Source: Bifidobacterium breve
GTDB lineage: Bacteria > Actinomycetota > Actinomycetes > S36-B12
Direction of reading: 5' to 3'
Assembly: GCA_945900705.1 (NCBI GenBank)
Contig: CAMDKJ010000089.1
Span: 1 to 7,062, forward strand
Length of the DNA: 7,062 bases
Position 1 is the stretch's first letter; every line of letters starts with the position of its first letter. Below are positions 6,526 to 7,062 of the stretch, piece by piece. Below the pieces are notes generated by a model. That model was not told the DNA's origin. It saw only the letters and a program-made list of their open reading frames with translations, and did no database searches. Position numbers and translations under genes: made by a program.

Positions 6526-7062
6526 GTGTTCGCCAACCTCTCTGATCGCCTTGCTGCCACCATTAAAGGGCTGCGCGGCAAAGGTCGACTTTCGGAAGCC
6601 GATATCGACGCTACCGTTAAGGAGATTCGCACGGCATTGCTAGAGGCGGATGTCGCCTTGCCGGTGGTCCGCGAATTCACCGCGGTGGTCAAAGAACGGG
6701 CGCTGGCAGCGGCGGCCTCGGGGGCGCTCAATCCGGCCCAGCAGATAGTCAAAATCGTGCACGAGGAGCTCATCGCGATCCTAGGTGGCGAAACCCGGAA
6801 TTTGGTTTTTGCGAAGAATCCTCCGACCGTAATCTTGCTGGCCGGGTTGCAGGGTGCCGGTAAAACCACCCTTGCTGGCAAGTTGGCGCTTCAACTGAAA
6901 AGTGAAGGCCACACCCCGCTACTTGTCGCTGCGGATCTACAGCGTCCTAATGCGGTGGATCAACTTCGCATCATCTCGGAGCAGGCCGGTGTCGCAATAT
7001 TTGCCCCAGAGCCGGGCAACGGGGTAGGCGATCCGATCAAGGTGACCAAGGACGCACGCGTT
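6526..7062 (+). CDS. ffh: Signal recognition particle protein Ffh (3' truncated by the window end)
   Basis: Ffh (SRP54) binds 4.5S RNA and hydrophobic signal sequences emerging from the ribosome, then pairs with FtsY. Only the first 179 codons are here. The helical N domain starts FANLSDRLAATIKGLRGKG (2-20) and includes ALLEADVALPVV (about 44-55). The G domain then opens with G1 GLQGAGKT (107-114), the position where E. coli Ffh has it, and DLQRPNAVDQL (137-147), which identifies Ffh rather than FtsY. The remaining GTPase motifs and the methionine-rich M domain lie outside. The start is GTG 6526: the N-terminus aligns with the family, there is no Shine-Dalgarno, and a -10-like hexamer is spaced for a leaderless mRNA. 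It is probably transcribed from its own promoter, although readthrough from glnD is possible. Confidence 0.96.
   Translation, partial: MFANLSDRLAATIKGLRGKGRLSEADIDATVKEIRTALLEADVALPVVREFTAVVKERALAAAASGALNPAQQIVKIVHEELIAILGGETRNLVFAKNPPTVILLAGLQGAGKTTLAGKLALQLKSEGHTPLLVAADLQRPNAVDQLRIISEQAGVAIFAPEPGNGVGDPIKVTKDARV

Noticed and set aside
6276..6881. 201-codon open frame on the - strand across the glnD-ffh gap
   Set aside because: It covers the ends of two well-supported genes, has no recognisable motif, and would conflict with the ffh promoter.

Overview
The window is chromosomal core-genome DNA from an actinobacterium. All six genes lie on the + strand: smc (3' part), ftsY, amt, glnB, glnD and ffh (5' part). 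As I recall, Streptomyces and Mycobacterium have the same order. The protein sequences also look actinobacterial: FtsY has an N-terminal membrane anchor, Ffh has a DLQRPNAVDQL motif, and the SMC tail reads VITHQKRTMEIADALYGV. GC content is moderate by eye, clearly below Streptomyces, and TTG and AT-ending codons are used freely. This suggests an environmental or smaller-genome actinobacterium rather than a classic high-GC one. I cannot name the species.

Layout. Positions 1-1143 hold the last 380 codons of smc: coiled coil, a proline-rich break, then the C-terminal ATPase half-head. A 67-bp gap up to the preferred start leads to ftsY (1211-2332), the SRP receptor. The 135-bp gap at 2333-2467 is the only sizeable regulatory region. 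It holds a good candidate GlnR operator (2361-2398), an 18-bp imperfect palindrome (2419-2436) and a Shine-Dalgarno site. It is followed by a compact nitrogen operon: amt (2468-3781), glnB (3781-4119, overlapping amt by one base as TAATG) and glnD (4134-6461, TTG start). After a 64-bp gap, ffh begins with GTG at 6526 and runs off the window. It has no Shine-Dalgarno, and a TAnnnT -10 hexamer ends 6 bp before the GTG, so it is probably leaderless.

How the genes work together. Amt moves ammonium. The PII protein GlnB senses 2-oxoglutarate, ATP and ADP and can dock on Amt. GlnD modifies PII on Tyr51, probably by adenylylation as in other actinobacteria. The GlnR-type box would raise expression of all three under nitrogen limitation. 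On either side are the two SRP GTPases, FtsY and Ffh, which target membrane proteins co-translationally, and smc, which organises chromosomes.

I see no mobile elements, CRISPR arrays, RNA genes, toxin-antitoxin pairs or broken genes. I found no novel system. The items most worth checking are regulatory: the GlnR box, the leaderless ffh start, the palindrome in the amt leader, and the start arrangements of glnB and glnD.
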